Part shown: in pieces, positions 54,150 through 63,337 of the stretch
Layout: every line of letters begins with the position of its first letter
How positions within the stretch are numbered: position 1 is the stretch's first letter
Assembly: GCF_025822765.1 (NCBI RefSeq)
Contig: NZ_JACKUK010000023.1
Location: 62,001 to 126,000, forward strand
DNA from: Mycobacterium barrassiae
GTDB lineage: Bacteria > Actinomycetota > Actinomycetes > Mycobacteriales > Mycobacteriaceae
Direction of reading: 5' to 3'
Length of the DNA: 64,000 nt
Notes under the pieces: model-generated
The model's database searches: none
What the model was told of the DNA's origin: nothing
The model's input: only the letters and a program-made list of their open reading frames with translations
Program-made: the position numbers and the translations under genes

Positions 54150-54428
54150 ATGAAGCGGTATGTGATCGAACGCGAGATCCCCGGCGCGAGCGAACTGACC
54201 CAGGACGAGTTGGCCGAAATCGTCGGCAAGTCCAACGGTGTGGTCGAGTCGCTGGGAGTGCCGTACCGGTGGATCACCAGCTACGTCGCCGGCGACAAGA
54301 TCTACTGCATCCACGAGGCCGACGACGAGGACGCGATCCGCGAGCACGCGCGGCGCGGCGGCTTTCCCGCCAACTCCGTCGCGGTCATCGCCAACGAGTT
54401 CGGCCCGCGCGGCGTCGTCACGGGCTGA
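54150..54428 (+). CDS. DUF4242 family small protein
   Basis: A 92-residue protein. MKRYVIEREIPGASELTQDE and YCIHEADDEDAIREHARRGG fit DUF4242, a ferredoxin-like family sometimes called SCO4226-like nickel-binding. ACAGGAG at 54137-54143 is 6 nt before the ATG at 54150; ATG at 54144 is too close to it. Divergent from the LuxR-type gene. Confidence 0.85.
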   Translation: MKRYVIEREIPGASELTQDELAEIVGKSNGVVESLGVPYRWITSYVAGDKIYCIHEADDEDAIREHARRGGFPANSVAVIANEFGPRGVVTG

Positions 54429-54434
54429 GGACGC

Positions 54435-54495
54435 GTTGACTCTGCGCTCAGGCCGGGATTTCGCGCGCTATGACGGCGTGAGCGCAGAATCAACG
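54435..54495. repeat. Palindromic intergenic repeat, copy 2
   Basis: A 61-bp element between the convergent DUF4242 and TrmA-like genes. The 16-nt arms GTTGACTCTGCGCTCA and TGAGCGCAGAATCAAC pair with one mismatch. It is nearly identical to 51341-51400, so it is a mobile or duplicated hairpin, probably acting as a terminator here. Confidence 0.8.
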
Positions 54496-54504
54496 TCGGC
54501 GAGC

Positions 54505-55725
54505 TCAGCGGGTCAGTACGGCGACGCACTCGACATGGTGCGTCAACGGAAACGAGTCGAACACGCGCAGCTCCTCGACCGCATACCCGTGGCCTCGGTA
54601 CAGCCCGACATCACGGGCGAACGACGCTGCCTCACAACCGATGTGAATCACCCGCGGCACCTCGGCGTCCGCCAGCAGGTCGATCACCTCGCGGCCTGCG
54701 CCGGTCCGCGGCGGATCCAGCACCGCGACGTTGGGCCGGTGCCGCTGCGCGCTCAGCGCCCGTCGCACGGAATCGGTGACCACCGACACCCAGCCCAGGT
54801 CCGCCAGTGCCGTGCGCGCCGACCGCGACGCGCCGCGTGACGTGTCGACCGTGACGACCTTCCCCGTCTCACCGACGGCCTGCGCCAGCACCGCGGCGAA
54901 AACTCCTGCACCACCGTACAAATCCCATGCGGTCATCCCTGGCTGCAGCTGCGCCCAGTCGGCCACCAGATCGCTGTACATCTGCGGGGCGTCGCGGTGC
55001 GCCTGCCAGAACGCCGTCACCGGCACCCGCCACACCCGATCGCCGACGCGCTGCACCGCCTCGTACTCCCCCTCGATCACATGCGTGGTGGTTTTGCGGC
55101 CCACCCGGGGCCCCGCCTGCACGACATGCCGTTCGCCGTCGTCGTCGATCGCGACGTGGACGTGGGCGCCGTGCGGCCAGACCCAGTCGTGGATGCCGTC
55201 GAGCATGCCGGACGGCAGCTGCGCGCAGCCGAGATCGGTGACCAGCTCAGCGCTGTGATAGCGATGGAATCCCGCACGCCCCTGCGGCGAGGTGTCCAGC
55301 CGCACGCGGGTCCGCCAACCGGTGACCCCGCCATCGCCGACCGGTTCGGCCGTCGCGTCCTCCTCGGCTCGCCATTCGTAGCCGCCCAGCCGGACCAGCT
55401 GGTTGGCGACCACCGCACCCTTCAGCCGCCGCGCCGCCGCCGGCTCGGCGAACGCCAGATCGCAGCAGCCCGCGCCGTCCACACCGGCGATCGGGCAGAT
55501 CGAGTCGACGCGGTCCGCGGACGGCTCGATGACCTCGACCACGTCGGCGTGCCGGTATGACCCGTGATCGGACACCACGCGGGCACGGACCGTCTCGCCG
55601 GGCAACGCATACCGAACGAACACCACCCGACCGTCATGGCGCGCGACACAGCTGCCGCCGTTCGCAGGCGGTCCCACGGTCAGGGTGAGTTCCGATGGTT
55701 CGTCGGTCGTCCCGTCGACGGTCAA
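54505..55725 (-). CDS. TrmA/RumA-family 5-methyluridine RNA methyltransferase (Rv2689c homologue)
   Basis: A 406-residue SAM-dependent enzyme. An N-terminal TRAM-like beta domain (near 5-60) is followed by cysteines of a possible Fe-S site (CPIAGVDGAGCCDL, near 70), the SAM motif WDLYGGAGVFAAVLAQ (near 264), the catalytic DPPRTGAGREV (near 339) and HIGCEAASFARDVG with the nucleophile cysteine (near 362). The start is TTG at 55725, which overlaps the APC permease stop (TTGA). Whether the target is tRNA or rRNA is not known. Confidence 0.88.
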   Translation of the reverse strand: MTVDGTTDEPSELTLTVGPPANGGSCVARHDGRVVFVRYALPGETVRARVVSDHGSYRHADVVEVIEPSADRVDSICPIAGVDGAGCCDLAFAEPAAARRLKGAVVANQLVRLGGYEWRAEEDATAEPVGDGGVTGWRTRVRLDTSPQGRAGFHRYHSAELVTDLGCAQLPSGMLDGIHDWVWPHGAHVHVAIDDDGERHVVQAGPRVGRKTTTHVIEGEYEAVQRVGDRVWRVPVTAFWQAHRDAPQMYSDLVADWAQLQPGMTAWDLYGGAGVFAAVLAQAVGETGKVVTVDTSRGASRSARTALADLGWVSVVTDSVRRALSAQRHRPNVAVLDPPRTGAGREVIDLLADAEVPRVIHIGCEAASFARDVGLYRGHGYAVEELRVFDSFPLTHHVECVAVLTR

Positions 55726-57719
55726 TCCAGAAAGCCCCTGCGCGCGTCGCCGGGAGCGGACTGTGGCTGCAGCGTCTTGAGACGCTCCGACGAACTCAAC
55801 TGCCACGGCACCGATGTCACCATCACATTCGGCTCGAACAGCAGCCTGCCCTTGAGCCGAAGCGCGCTCTGGTTGTGCAGCACCTGCTCCCACCAGTGAC
55901 CGACGACGTATTCGGGAATGAACACGGTCACGACGGTGCGCGGCGACTCCTTGGTGACACGTTTGACGTAATCGAGCACGGGGCGCGTGATCTCCCGGTA
56001 GGGCGAGGCGATCACCTTCAGCGGCACACTGATGTCGCTGTTCTCCCATTTGTGCACGAGCGCGCGGGTTTCCGCGTCATCGACGCTGACCGTGATCGCC
56101 TCCAGCACGTCCGGCCTGGTCGCCCTGGCGTAAGCCAATGCCCGCATCGTCGGCAGGTGCAACTTCGACACCAGCACGATCGCGTGGTTGCGGCTCGGCA
56201 GCACCATGCCGTCGACTTCGGCGGCGGCCTGCTCCTCCAGTTCGCGCGCCACGGTGTCGTAGTGCTTCTGGATCAACTTCATGATGACGAAGAGGGCGAC
56301 CATCGCCAGGATCGCGATCCATGCACCGACTACGAACTTCGTCACCACCACGATGATCAAAACGGTTCCGGTGCAGAGGAATCCGACGGTGTTGATCACC
56401 CGGGAGCGCTGCATCTTGGCGCGCACGGCGGGCTCGGTCTCGGTGCGCAACAGTCGTGTCCAGTGCCGAACCATGCCGATCTGGCTCAGCGTGAACGACA
56501 CGAAAACCCCGACGATGTACAGCTGGATCAGCGCGGTCACCTCCGCGCGGAACGCCATGACGAAGGCGACGGCGGCCAGCGCCAGGAACAGGATGCCGTT
56601 GGAGAACGCCAACCGGTCGCCGCGCGTGTGCAGCTGCCGCGGCAGGTAGCGGTCCTGCGCCAGAATCGATGCCAGCACGGGGAACCCGTTGAAGGCCGTG
56701 TTGGCGGCGAGTATCAGGATCAGGGCCGTGACGCCGGCGATCAGATAGAGACCGATCGGAAAGTCATGGAAGACCGCGTCGGCAAGCTGGGCGATCAGGG
56801 TCTTCTGGTGGTAATCAGGCGGAGCACCGGACAACTGCGTCGCTGGATGCTCGACGATCTGCACGCCGGTCTCCTTGGCCAGCATGATGATTCCCATGAA
56901 CAACGTCACCGAGATCGCGCCAAGCAGGGCCAGCGTCGTCGCCGCGTTGCGCGACTTCGGTTTCCGGAACGCGGGCACACCGTTGCTGATGGCCTCGACC
57001 CCGGTCAGCGCCGCACTGCCGGACGAGAAGGCCCGCGCGACAAGGAATACCAACGCGAACCCCAGGATTTCGCCGTGGTCGGGGTGCATCTCGAAATCGG
57101 CCGACTCGGCCCTCAGTTCGTTGCCGAGAACCACGATCTGGAAGAAGCCCCAGCCGAGCATGACGAAGATGCCGATCATGAACGCATAGGTGGGAATGGC
57201 GAATGCCGTTCCGGACTCGCGAATTCCGCGGAGGTTGATCGACGCCAGGATCATGATCGCGATGACGGCGAACAACACTTTGTGCTGGTTGATGAACGGC
57301 ACCGCCGATCCGATGTTCGACATCGCCGAGGACATCGACACCGCGACGGTCAACACGTAGTCGACCAGCAGCGCGCTCGCGACCGTCAGTCCCGCGGTCG
57401 GGCCGAGGTTAGTGGTGACCACCTCGTAGTCGCCGCCGCCCGACGGGTACGCGTGCACGTTCTGCCGGTAGCTGGCGATCACCACCAGCATGACCCCCGC
57501 GACAGCCAGCCCGATCCACGGCGTCATCGCATAGGCGCTCAGCCCCGCCACCGACAGCACCAGGAAGATCTCCTCCGGCGCGTAGGCCACCGAGGACAAG
57601 GCGTCGGAGGCGAACACCGGGAGCGCGATCCGCTTGGGCAGAAGGGTGTGCGACAGCCTGTCGCTGCGGAACGGCCTGCCGAGAACCAACCGCCGCGTGA
57701 CGGTCGAAAGCTTGGACAC
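55722..57719 (-). CDS. APC-superfamily permease (Rv2690c homologue)
   Basis: A 665-residue membrane protein with about 12 helices followed by a 165-residue cytoplasmic domain. The start MSKLSTVTRRLVLGRPFRSD (GTG) matches the M. tuberculosis protein. ASDALSSVAYAPEEI and GGDYEVVTTNLGPTAGLTVA are typical of the KUP/KimA-like APC branch. KimA-type proteins import K+, and the divergent neighbours are the TrkA-type K+ regulators CeoB/CeoC, so K+ transport is a good guess but not shown. Confidence 0.88.
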   Translation of the reverse strand: MSKLSTVTRRLVLGRPFRSDRLSHTLLPKRIALPVFASDALSSVAYAPEEIFLVLSVAGLSAYAMTPWIGLAVAGVMLVVIASYRQNVHAYPSGGGDYEVVTTNLGPTAGLTVASALLVDYVLTVAVSMSSAMSNIGSAVPFINQHKVLFAVIAIMILASINLRGIRESGTAFAIPTYAFMIGIFVMLGWGFFQIVVLGNELRAESADFEMHPDHGEILGFALVFLVARAFSSGSAALTGVEAISNGVPAFRKPKSRNAATTLALLGAISVTLFMGIIMLAKETGVQIVEHPATQLSGAPPDYHQKTLIAQLADAVFHDFPIGLYLIAGVTALILILAANTAFNGFPVLASILAQDRYLPRQLHTRGDRLAFSNGILFLALAAVAFVMAFRAEVTALIQLYIVGVFVSFTLSQIGMVRHWTRLLRTETEPAVRAKMQRSRVINTVGFLCTGTVLIIVVVTKFVVGAWIAILAMVALFVIMKLIQKHYDTVARELEEQAAAEVDGMVLPSRNHAIVLVSKLHLPTMRALAYARATRPDVLEAITVSVDDAETRALVHKWENSDISVPLKVIASPYREITRPVLDYVKRVTKESPRTVVTVFIPEYVVGHWWEQVLHNQSALRLKGRLLFEPNVMVTSVPWQLSSSERLKTLQPQSAPGDARRGFLD

Positions 57720-57794
57720 GAGTGCCAAGAGTAAGCCCAGCGGAGAATGGTTGTAGCGTTCCGTGTGCGCAGGGTCGACGGAAAGGACCTTCAG

Positions 57795-58469
57795 GTGCGA
57801 GTAGTGGTGATGGGATGCGGCCGTGTCGGCGCGTCGCTGTCGGACAGTCTGGCCCGCATCGGCCACGACGTCGCGGTCATCGACCGGGACAGCACCGCAT
57901 TTCACCGCCTGTCACCCGAGTTTCCCGGCGAGCGGGTACTCGGCATGGGCTTCGACCGCGACGTGCTGCTGCGGGCGGGAATCGAAGAGGCGGGCGCGTT
58001 CGCGGCGGTGTCCTCTGGCGACAACTCCAACATCATCTCGGCCCGGGTAGCGCGGGAGACGTTCGGCGTCGAGCGGGTGGTGGCCCGTATCTACGACGCC
58101 AAACGCGCCGCGGTCTACGAACGGCTGGGCATCCCGACCGTGGCCACCGTGCCGTGGACCACCGACCGCCTGCTCAACGTGCTGACCCGCGAGACCGAGA
58201 CCACCAAGTGGCGCGACCCGACGGGAAATGTCGGGGTCACCGAATTGGCCCTGCATGAGGGCTGGGTCGGCCGTCGGCTCACCGAGCTGGAGACCGCGAC
58301 CGGTGGCCGGGTGGCGTTCCTGATCCGGTTCGGCGCGGGCCTGCTGCCCGACGCGAAAACCGTGATCCAGGCCAGTGATCAGGTGTACATGGCAGCGATC
58401 GCCGGGCATATCGCCGAGGCGCTGGCCATCGCGGCGCTGCCACCGAGCGAGGACATCGAAGCGCAATGA
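57795..58469 (+). CDS. ceoB: TrkA-family potassium uptake protein CeoB
   Basis: A 224-residue cytosolic RCK protein. The NAD-binding motif VVVMGCGRVGASLSD is at residues 3-17 and a C-terminal TrkA-C domain at about 140-215. Such proteins gate K+ channels or transporters in response to nucleotides. The GTG at 57795 follows GAAAGGA. It overlaps ceoC (ATGA) and is divergent from the APC permease. Homologue of Rv2691. Confidence 0.94.
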   Translation: MRVVVMGCGRVGASLSDSLARIGHDVAVIDRDSTAFHRLSPEFPGERVLGMGFDRDVLLRAGIEEAGAFAAVSSGDNSNIISARVARETFGVERVVARIYDAKRAAVYERLGIPTVATVPWTTDRLLNVLTRETETTKWRDPTGNVGVTELALHEGWVGRRLTELETATGGRVAFLIRFGAGLLPDAKTVIQASDQVYMAAIAGHIAEALAIAALPPSEDIEAQ

Positions 58470-59131
58470 GGGTCGCCATCGCCGGGGCCGGCGCGGTTGG
58501 CCGCTCCATCGCCCGCGAGCTCGTCGAAAGCCATGAGGTGACGCTGCTCGAACGCAATCCCGACCACATCGACGTCGACGCGATCCCTGCCGCGCAGTGG
58601 CGCCTCGGCGACGCGTGTGAGCTCACCATGCTGGAGTCGGTGAAGCTCGAGGAGTTCGACGTCGTGATCGCCGCGACGGGCGACGACAAGGTCAACGTGG
58701 TGGTCAGCCTGCTGGCCAAGACCGAGTTCGCCGTCCCGCGCGTGGTGGCCCGCGTCAACGACCCCCGCAACGAATGGCTGTTCGACGAGAACTGGGGTGT
58801 CGACGTGGCCGTGTCCACCCCGCGCATGCTGGCCTCACTGGTCGAGGAAGCCGTCGCCGTCGGCGATCTGGTGCGGCTGATGGAGTTCCGCAAGGGCCAG
58901 GCGAATCTGGTGGAGATCACGCTTCCCGACGACACGCCGTGGGGCGGTAAGCCCGTCAAACGCCTCGATCTCCCCCGCGACGCGACGCTGGTGACGATTC
59001 TGCGTGGCCCACGGGTGATCGTGCCCGAGGGCGACGAACCGCTCGAGGGCGGCGACGAGCTGCTCTTCGTGGCGGTCACCGAGGTCGAGGAACGTCTGCA
59101 GCAACTGCTGCTCAACCCCGAGGCGCGCTGA
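58466..59131 (+). CDS. ceoC: TrkA-family potassium uptake protein CeoC
   Basis: A 221-residue second RCK protein. MRVAIAGAGAVGRSIARELV begins the NAD-binding fold and the C-terminal TrkA-C domain ends with LLFVAVTEVEERL. With CeoB it presumably forms the regulatory ring of a K+ transporter, plausibly the neighbouring APC permease. Homologue of Rv2692. No Trk membrane subunit is nearby. Confidence 0.94.
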   Translation: MRVAIAGAGAVGRSIARELVESHEVTLLERNPDHIDVDAIPAAQWRLGDACELTMLESVKLEEFDVVIAATGDDKVNVVVSLLAKTEFAVPRVVARVNDPRNEWLFDENWGVDVAVSTPRMLASLVEEAVAVGDLVRLMEFRKGQANLVEITLPDDTPWGGKPVKRLDLPRDATLVTILRGPRVIVPEGDEPLEGGDELLFVAVTEVEERLQQLLLNPEAR

Positions 59132-59134
59132 CAC

Positions 59135-60613
59135 TCAACGCTGGGTGTAGACCGGCGGCGGCGTGGCCCGGTCGTGACACTGCGCCGTCGACTCCACGGA
59201 GACGCGCCCGACTTCGTATTGCTGGTTGCGGATGCCCACCGCCGAGATCACCCCGGCGACCGCGAACAGCCCCGCCGTCACCAGCATGGCCTGTCTGAAG
59301 CCGTCGAAATCCACTGTGCCACCGATGATTACGCCGGTGAATGCGATCGCGATCAGACCCGCGATCCGTGACAGCGCGTTGTTGACCGCCGAACCGACTC
59401 CGCTCTGCGCGGGCTCCACCGCCGCAAGGATCGCCGCGGTGAGCGGCGACACCGTCACCGTCAGCCCCAGACCGAATATCACCAGCCCGGGCAGCATCTG
59501 CGTCCAGAAGTCGAACGGTTCGGCCGCCCCGGCCATCAGCAGGTACCCCACCGCCGCGATCAGCGGCCCGGCCGCCATGAACAGTCGAGGACCGTGCGCA
59601 CCCGCCAGCACGCCGAACCGGCGGGCCAGCAGGAACGACAACACCGGGACCGGCAGGCTGGCCAGCCCCGCCTCCGTCGCCGACAATCCGGCCGTCTCCT
59701 GGAGGAACAGCCCCACCACGAGCATGCCGAGTGACACCCCGGCGTAGAGGAACACCGTCGACAGGTTCCCGACGGCGAAATTGCGGGCCGCGAAGATCCG
59801 CAACGGCATCATCGGCTCGGGGCTGCGCCACTCCCACAACGGGAACGCGATCAGGCACGCGGTGCCGACCGCGAGACCAACCACCACCGCTGGATGCGCA
59901 AAGCCAAGGCGCTGACTTTCGATCAGGGCGTAGACCACACCGGTGAGGCCGACGGCGTTCAACGCCGCCCCCACCACGTCGACGCGGGCGGGCCGACCCG
60001 CGATGGCGAACTCACCCGCGGGCAGCCTCGTGGTGAGGTAGAGCGTGATCGCCAGCGGGACGAGGTTGACCGCGAAGATCCACCGCCAATTCAGCGCGTC
60101 GACCAGAACCCCGCCCAGCAGTGGGCCGACCACGAAAGCCGTTCCAGTCCAAGCGGTCCAGGTCCCGATCGCGCGGGCCTGCGCGGCGCCGGAGAAGCGG
60201 GCGTTGATCATCGCAAGCGAACTGGGCACCAGGAACGCTGCACCGACGCCCTGCAGACAACGTGCGGCGACGAGCACCCAACCCGTCGGCGCGATCGCGC
60301 ACAACACCGACGACACCGCGAAAACGGCCAGCCCCATGCGCAGCACCGCGAGCCGGCCGAACTGGTCGGAGATGGCGCCCGCGACGAGGATCAGCGCGCC
60401 GAGGGTGAGGAGATAGCCGTCCACCACCCACTGTTGTAGCGCCAGGCCGGCGAGTCCCTGGTGCGCGAAGTCTCGCCCGATGGCGGGTAACGCCAAGTTG
60501 ACCACTGATCCGTCGAGGAACGCGACGAACGAGGCCAGCACGGCGACCGCGACGAGCGTGGTGTCGGTGCCGCGGGCGCGACGAGAGTTTGGGTCGTCGT
60601 TGTCAGCGGGCAT
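59135..60613 (-). CDS. MFS transporter, DHA2 family
   Basis: A 492-residue 14-helix drug:H+ antiporter. Signatures are FLDGSVVNLALPAIG (near 33-47), VAGAISDQFGRLAVLRMGLA (motif A, near 77-96) and RCLQGVGAAFLVPSS (near 118-132). It overlaps the upstream DUF3159 gene by 11 nt, so it is co-transcribed with the OB-fold and DUF3159 genes. In M. tuberculosis no such gene lies between ceoC and Rv2693c, which marks an insertion. It is convergent with ceoC. Confidence 0.9.
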   Translation of the reverse strand: MPADNDDPNSRRARGTDTTLVAVAVLASFVAFLDGSVVNLALPAIGRDFAHQGLAGLALQQWVVDGYLLTLGALILVAGAISDQFGRLAVLRMGLAVFAVSSVLCAIAPTGWVLVAARCLQGVGAAFLVPSSLAMINARFSGAAQARAIGTWTAWTGTAFVVGPLLGGVLVDALNWRWIFAVNLVPLAITLYLTTRLPAGEFAIAGRPARVDVVGAALNAVGLTGVVYALIESQRLGFAHPAVVVGLAVGTACLIAFPLWEWRSPEPMMPLRIFAARNFAVGNLSTVFLYAGVSLGMLVVGLFLQETAGLSATEAGLASLPVPVLSFLLARRFGVLAGAHGPRLFMAAGPLIAAVGYLLMAGAAEPFDFWTQMLPGLVIFGLGLTVTVSPLTAAILAAVEPAQSGVGSAVNNALSRIAGLIAIAFTGVIIGGTVDFDGFRQAMLVTAGLFAVAGVISAVGIRNQQYEVGRVSVESTAQCHDRATPPPVYTQR

Positions 60614-61325
60614 CGGGCTGCGTCACGCCCGGATTCTCACGCGGTGCGTCATCCGCGAGAGCCTCGCCCTCCTCGGCGTCTTTTCCGTGGTGATCCCCGT
60701 GGATCGCGCGCTGCGCCGACCGGATGGCCAGATAGGTCACCAGCGCGGCCGCCGCCGTGAGCGGCCAGCCCATCGAAATGCGGGCCACACCAAGCCAGCC
60801 CGTCTGGTCGGCGTCGTAGAGATGGTGCTGCACGACGAACCGGGAGGCGAAGACGAGCACCCACACCAGGGTCGCGATGTCGAACGCCAGCACCGCCTTG
60901 CGCACCGTGCGCCAGTCGCGGTCGTGGTCGTTGACCCAGCCCCAGATGTAGCCGACGATCGGGCGGCGGATCAGCACCGAAAGCGTGAACACCGACGCCC
61001 ACACCAACGACGACCAGATGCCCAGCAGGAAGTAACCCTTGGATTCGCCCATGAAATAGGCGATCAGTGCACATACTCCGACGCCGATGAAGCCCGAGAT
61101 GGCCGGCTGGGTGGATTCGCGGCGCACCAGCCGCCAGACCAGGATGACGGCAGCGACGCCCAGTGCCGCGGCGACCGCCGCAGTGAGCCCGAACAACTGC
61201 GATGCCGGAACGAACGCCACCACCGGCAGCGACGAATAGATCAGACCGCTGATGCCGCCCATTTGCTCGAGGACGGCGTGTGCCTTGCTGGAACGCTTCC
61301 CCGGGTCAGCTCCGGGGTCACTCAC
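60603..61325 (-). CDS. DUF3159 family membrane protein (Rv2693c homologue)
   Basis: A 240-residue protein with about six helices. LEQMGGISGLIYSSLPVVAF near residue 20 and the repeated aromatic segment FLLGIWSSLVWASVF, followed by GYIWGWVNDHDRDWR, are typical. The C-terminal tail is acidic. The GTG start overlaps the OB-fold gene stop (GTGA). Function unknown. Confidence 0.88.
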   Translation of the reverse strand: MSDPGADPGKRSSKAHAVLEQMGGISGLIYSSLPVVAFVPASQLFGLTAAVAAALGVAAVILVWRLVRRESTQPAISGFIGVGVCALIAYFMGESKGYFLLGIWSSLVWASVFTLSVLIRRPIVGYIWGWVNDHDRDWRTVRKAVLAFDIATLVWVLVFASRFVVQHHLYDADQTGWLGVARISMGWPLTAAAALVTYLAIRSAQRAIHGDHHGKDAEEGEALADDAPRENPGVTQPDAR

Positions 61326-61693
61326 TTTTGAATCTCGTAGTGCGGGTTGTAGATCGCCTTCGAGCCGTTGTCCAGTTTGCCGACCCGGCCGTGCACCTTG
61401 AGGGTGCGACCCGATTCGATGCCCGGGATGCGGCGCTGGCCGAGCCACACCAGCATCACCGTGTCGGTGCCGTCGAACAATTCGGCCTTGACGCCGCCCG
61501 CGCAGCCCTTGCCGTTGCACTCGACGCTGCGCAGGGTGCCGACCATGGTCACCTCCTGGCCGCGCTGGCAATCGATCGCCTTCGAGGCGCCGGTGTTGGC
61601 GGCTTCGTCGCTGAGTTCTTCGACATCGAGCTGTTCTGGGGCTTCCGTCAGCCTTCGTGTCAGCCGGCGCAAATATCCTTCGGCCGTACCCAT
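61322..61693 (-). CDS. OB-fold nucleic-acid-binding domain protein (Rv2694c homologue)
   Basis: A 123-residue protein with an OB fold in residues 40-115 (VTMVGTLRSVECNGKGCAGG then LKVHGRVGKLDNGSK). The first 35 residues are helical and charged. The ATG at 61693 was chosen because the longer frame to 62395 runs antisense through the adjacent hydrolase gene. It is the first gene of an operon with the DUF3159 and MFS genes. Its role is unknown. Confidence 0.85.
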   Translation of the reverse strand: MGTAEGYLRRLTRRLTEAPEQLDVEELSDEAANTGASKAIDCQRGQEVTMVGTLRSVECNGKGCAGGVKAELFDGTDTVMLVWLGQRRIPGIESGRTLKVHGRVGKLDNGSKAIYNPHYEIQK

Positions 61694-61828
61694 GGCCTCT
61701 CCTGACCGTCGCAGATCAATCGTTGATCTATACCCCGAACAACGCCACGTTAGACCTCTTGGTTCCGTTCTGCCACGTGGGGTGGGGTCGACGCGCCGAA
61801 CGATCTGTGAGCAGGGCACCATCATGTG

Positions 61829-62527
61829 ATGGCGGTCAATCTGCAGGGTGTCACGACGGTGCTGCTGCCCGGCACCGGCTCCGACGATGACTACGTCTAC
61901 CGGGCGTTTTCCGACGCCCTGCACGGCGAAGGAGCGGTGGTCGTCACCCCGAAGCCCTACCCGGAGCGTCTGGTCGACAGTTACCGCGAGGCGCTGGACA
62001 ACGCGGCCCGCACGGCGCCGATCGCCGTCGGCGGGGTGTCCATCGGCGCGGCGGTGGCCACCGCATGGGCGATTGCTCATCCGGACCGCGCCGTCGCGGT
62101 TCTCGCGGCGCTGCCGGCGTGGACGGGCGAGCCGGACAACGCGCCCGCGGCGATAGCTGCCCGCCACTCGGCGAGTGTGCTGCGAAACGAAGGGTTGGCC
62201 TCCGCCGCCGCGCAGATGCGGGCGAACAGCCCACGCTGGCTGGGTGATGAGTTGGCGCGGTCGTGGGCGGGACAGTGGCCGTCGCTGCCCGATGCGATGG
62301 AAGCCGCGGCCGTCTACGTCGCACCGACGTGCATCGAGCTCGAGCGGCTCGAGGCTCCGATGGGGATCGCCGCGGCGACCGACGATCCGGTGCACCCCGT
62401 CGAGGTCGGCATCGAGTGGATGACGGCGGCGCCGCGCGCGTCATTGCGCACGATCACGCTCGACGAGTTGGGCGCCGATCCGGCGGTGCTGGGCGCCGCG
62501 TGTGTCGCCGCGCTCGCAGAATTGTGA
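61829..62527 (+). CDS. Alpha/beta-hydrolase fold protein (Rv2695 homologue)
   Basis: A protein of about 232 residues with serine elbow GGVSIGAAVATAWA (near residues 68-81; G-x-S-x-G) and an N-terminal LLPGTGSDDDYVYRAF oxyanion-type loop. The late histidine is probably HPVEVG near 190. GTG at 61826 and ATG at 61829 are both possible. Substrate unknown. It is divergent from the OB-fold operon and convergent with the DUF3710 gene. Confidence 0.82.
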   Translation: MAVNLQGVTTVLLPGTGSDDDYVYRAFSDALHGEGAVVVTPKPYPERLVDSYREALDNAARTAPIAVGGVSIGAAVATAWAIAHPDRAVAVLAALPAWTGEPDNAPAAIAARHSASVLRNEGLASAAAQMRANSPRWLGDELARSWAGQWPSLPDAMEAAAVYVAPTCIELERLEAPMGIAAATDDPVHPVEVGIEWMTAAPRASLRTITLDELGADPAVLGAACVAALAEL

Positions 62528-62528
62528 G

Positions 62529-62571
62529 TTGTGTGCGTTCGGTTGCGCTGAGCGCTCGCGAACGCACACAA
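62529..62571. terminator. Bidirectional hairpin terminator
   Basis: A perfect 13-bp stem TTGTGTGCGTTCG/CGAACGCACACAA with a 17-nt loop fills the gap between the convergent hydrolase and DUF3710 genes. The stem ends in A/T on both sides, giving a short U-run in each direction. Confidence 0.85.
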
Positions 62572-62575
62572 ACCG

Positions 62576-63337
62576 CTAGCCGCCGGTGATGGTCCGCAGC
62601 TGTTGCATCGCCGACCCCTGCTCGCTGCGGCGCGCGGCGGGCGTCGGCGGTGGCGCTTCACCCGACTGCTGCGCCTGCTGATTGGCGGCCTGTTCGGCGG
62701 CGGCTCGCAGCTGGTTGGCCATCGCTTCGGGCAGCTCGACCGGTAGCGGGGTGCGCACCGGCAGCGGGGTATCACCACGGCGAACGACCGTGTCGGCCAA
62801 CGCATCTCGCGCCTCTTTCGCCAGCGCGTCGGCCTTGTCCTCGGGGCCGTTGACGACGCAGCGGATCATCCAGCGATAGCCGTCGACGCCGATGAAGCGG
62901 ACCAAACCCTGACCTTGTGGGCCGGGCGCCGCGCCGACGACCTCGCGGCCCCACCGGCCGTCCTTGATCGACACCTGGCCGACGTCTTTACGCAGCGACT
63001 CCGCCAGTTCGGTGGCCACCTCGCGCCACAGGCCCGCGGACTTGGGCGCGGCGTAGGCGGCGATGGTGAACCGTCCGTTGGGCGTGACGACCCACACCGC
63101 GCTTGGCACACCCTGCTGGGTGAGCTCCACCTGAACCTGTCCGGCCTCGGGTAGCGGGATCAGCACCGAGCCCAGGTCGAGGCGTCCGACGGTCGCGGTC
63201 GCCGGGTCGTCGAAGTCCTCGATGTCGAACGGGCCGTCAAGGTCGTCGTCTTCCTGGAGGTCCTGGATCTCTGATGCCGACACGACCTCATCGCCCTTGT
63301 CGCCGCCCGCATCGTCTTTCTGCTTACTGAATGCCAT
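62576..63337 (-). CDS. DUF3710 family protein (Rv2696c homologue)
   Basis: A 253-residue protein. An acidic N-terminus (about 10-55) precedes a conserved core (DLGSVLIPLPEAGQVQVELT, WREVATELAESLRKD, RFIGVDGYRWMIRCVVNGPE) and a low-complexity proline/glutamine tail. It is an actinobacterial family of unknown function next to dut. The ATG at 63337 overlaps the dut stop (TGATG). Confidence 0.88.
   Translation of the reverse strand: MAFSKQKDDAGGDKGDEVVSASEIQDLQEDDDLDGPFDIEDFDDPATATVGRLDLGSVLIPLPEAGQVQVELTQQGVPSAVWVVTPNGRFTIAAYAAPKSAGLWREVATELAESLRKDVGQVSIKDGRWGREVVGAAPGPQGQGLVRFIGVDGYRWMIRCVVNGPEDKADALAKEARDALADTVVRRGDTPLPVRTPLPVELPEAMANQLRAAAEQAANQQAQQSGEAPPPTPAARRSEQGSAMQQLRTITGG

Noticed and set aside
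55695-57734. 679-codon plus-strand frame opposite the APC permease
   Set aside because: Antisense shadow with charged, repetitive composition; the minus strand carries the recognisable permease.
61694-62395. Long N-terminal extension of the OB-fold gene
   Set aside because: It would run antisense through the plus-strand hydrolase gene; the ATG at 61693 matches the normal family length.
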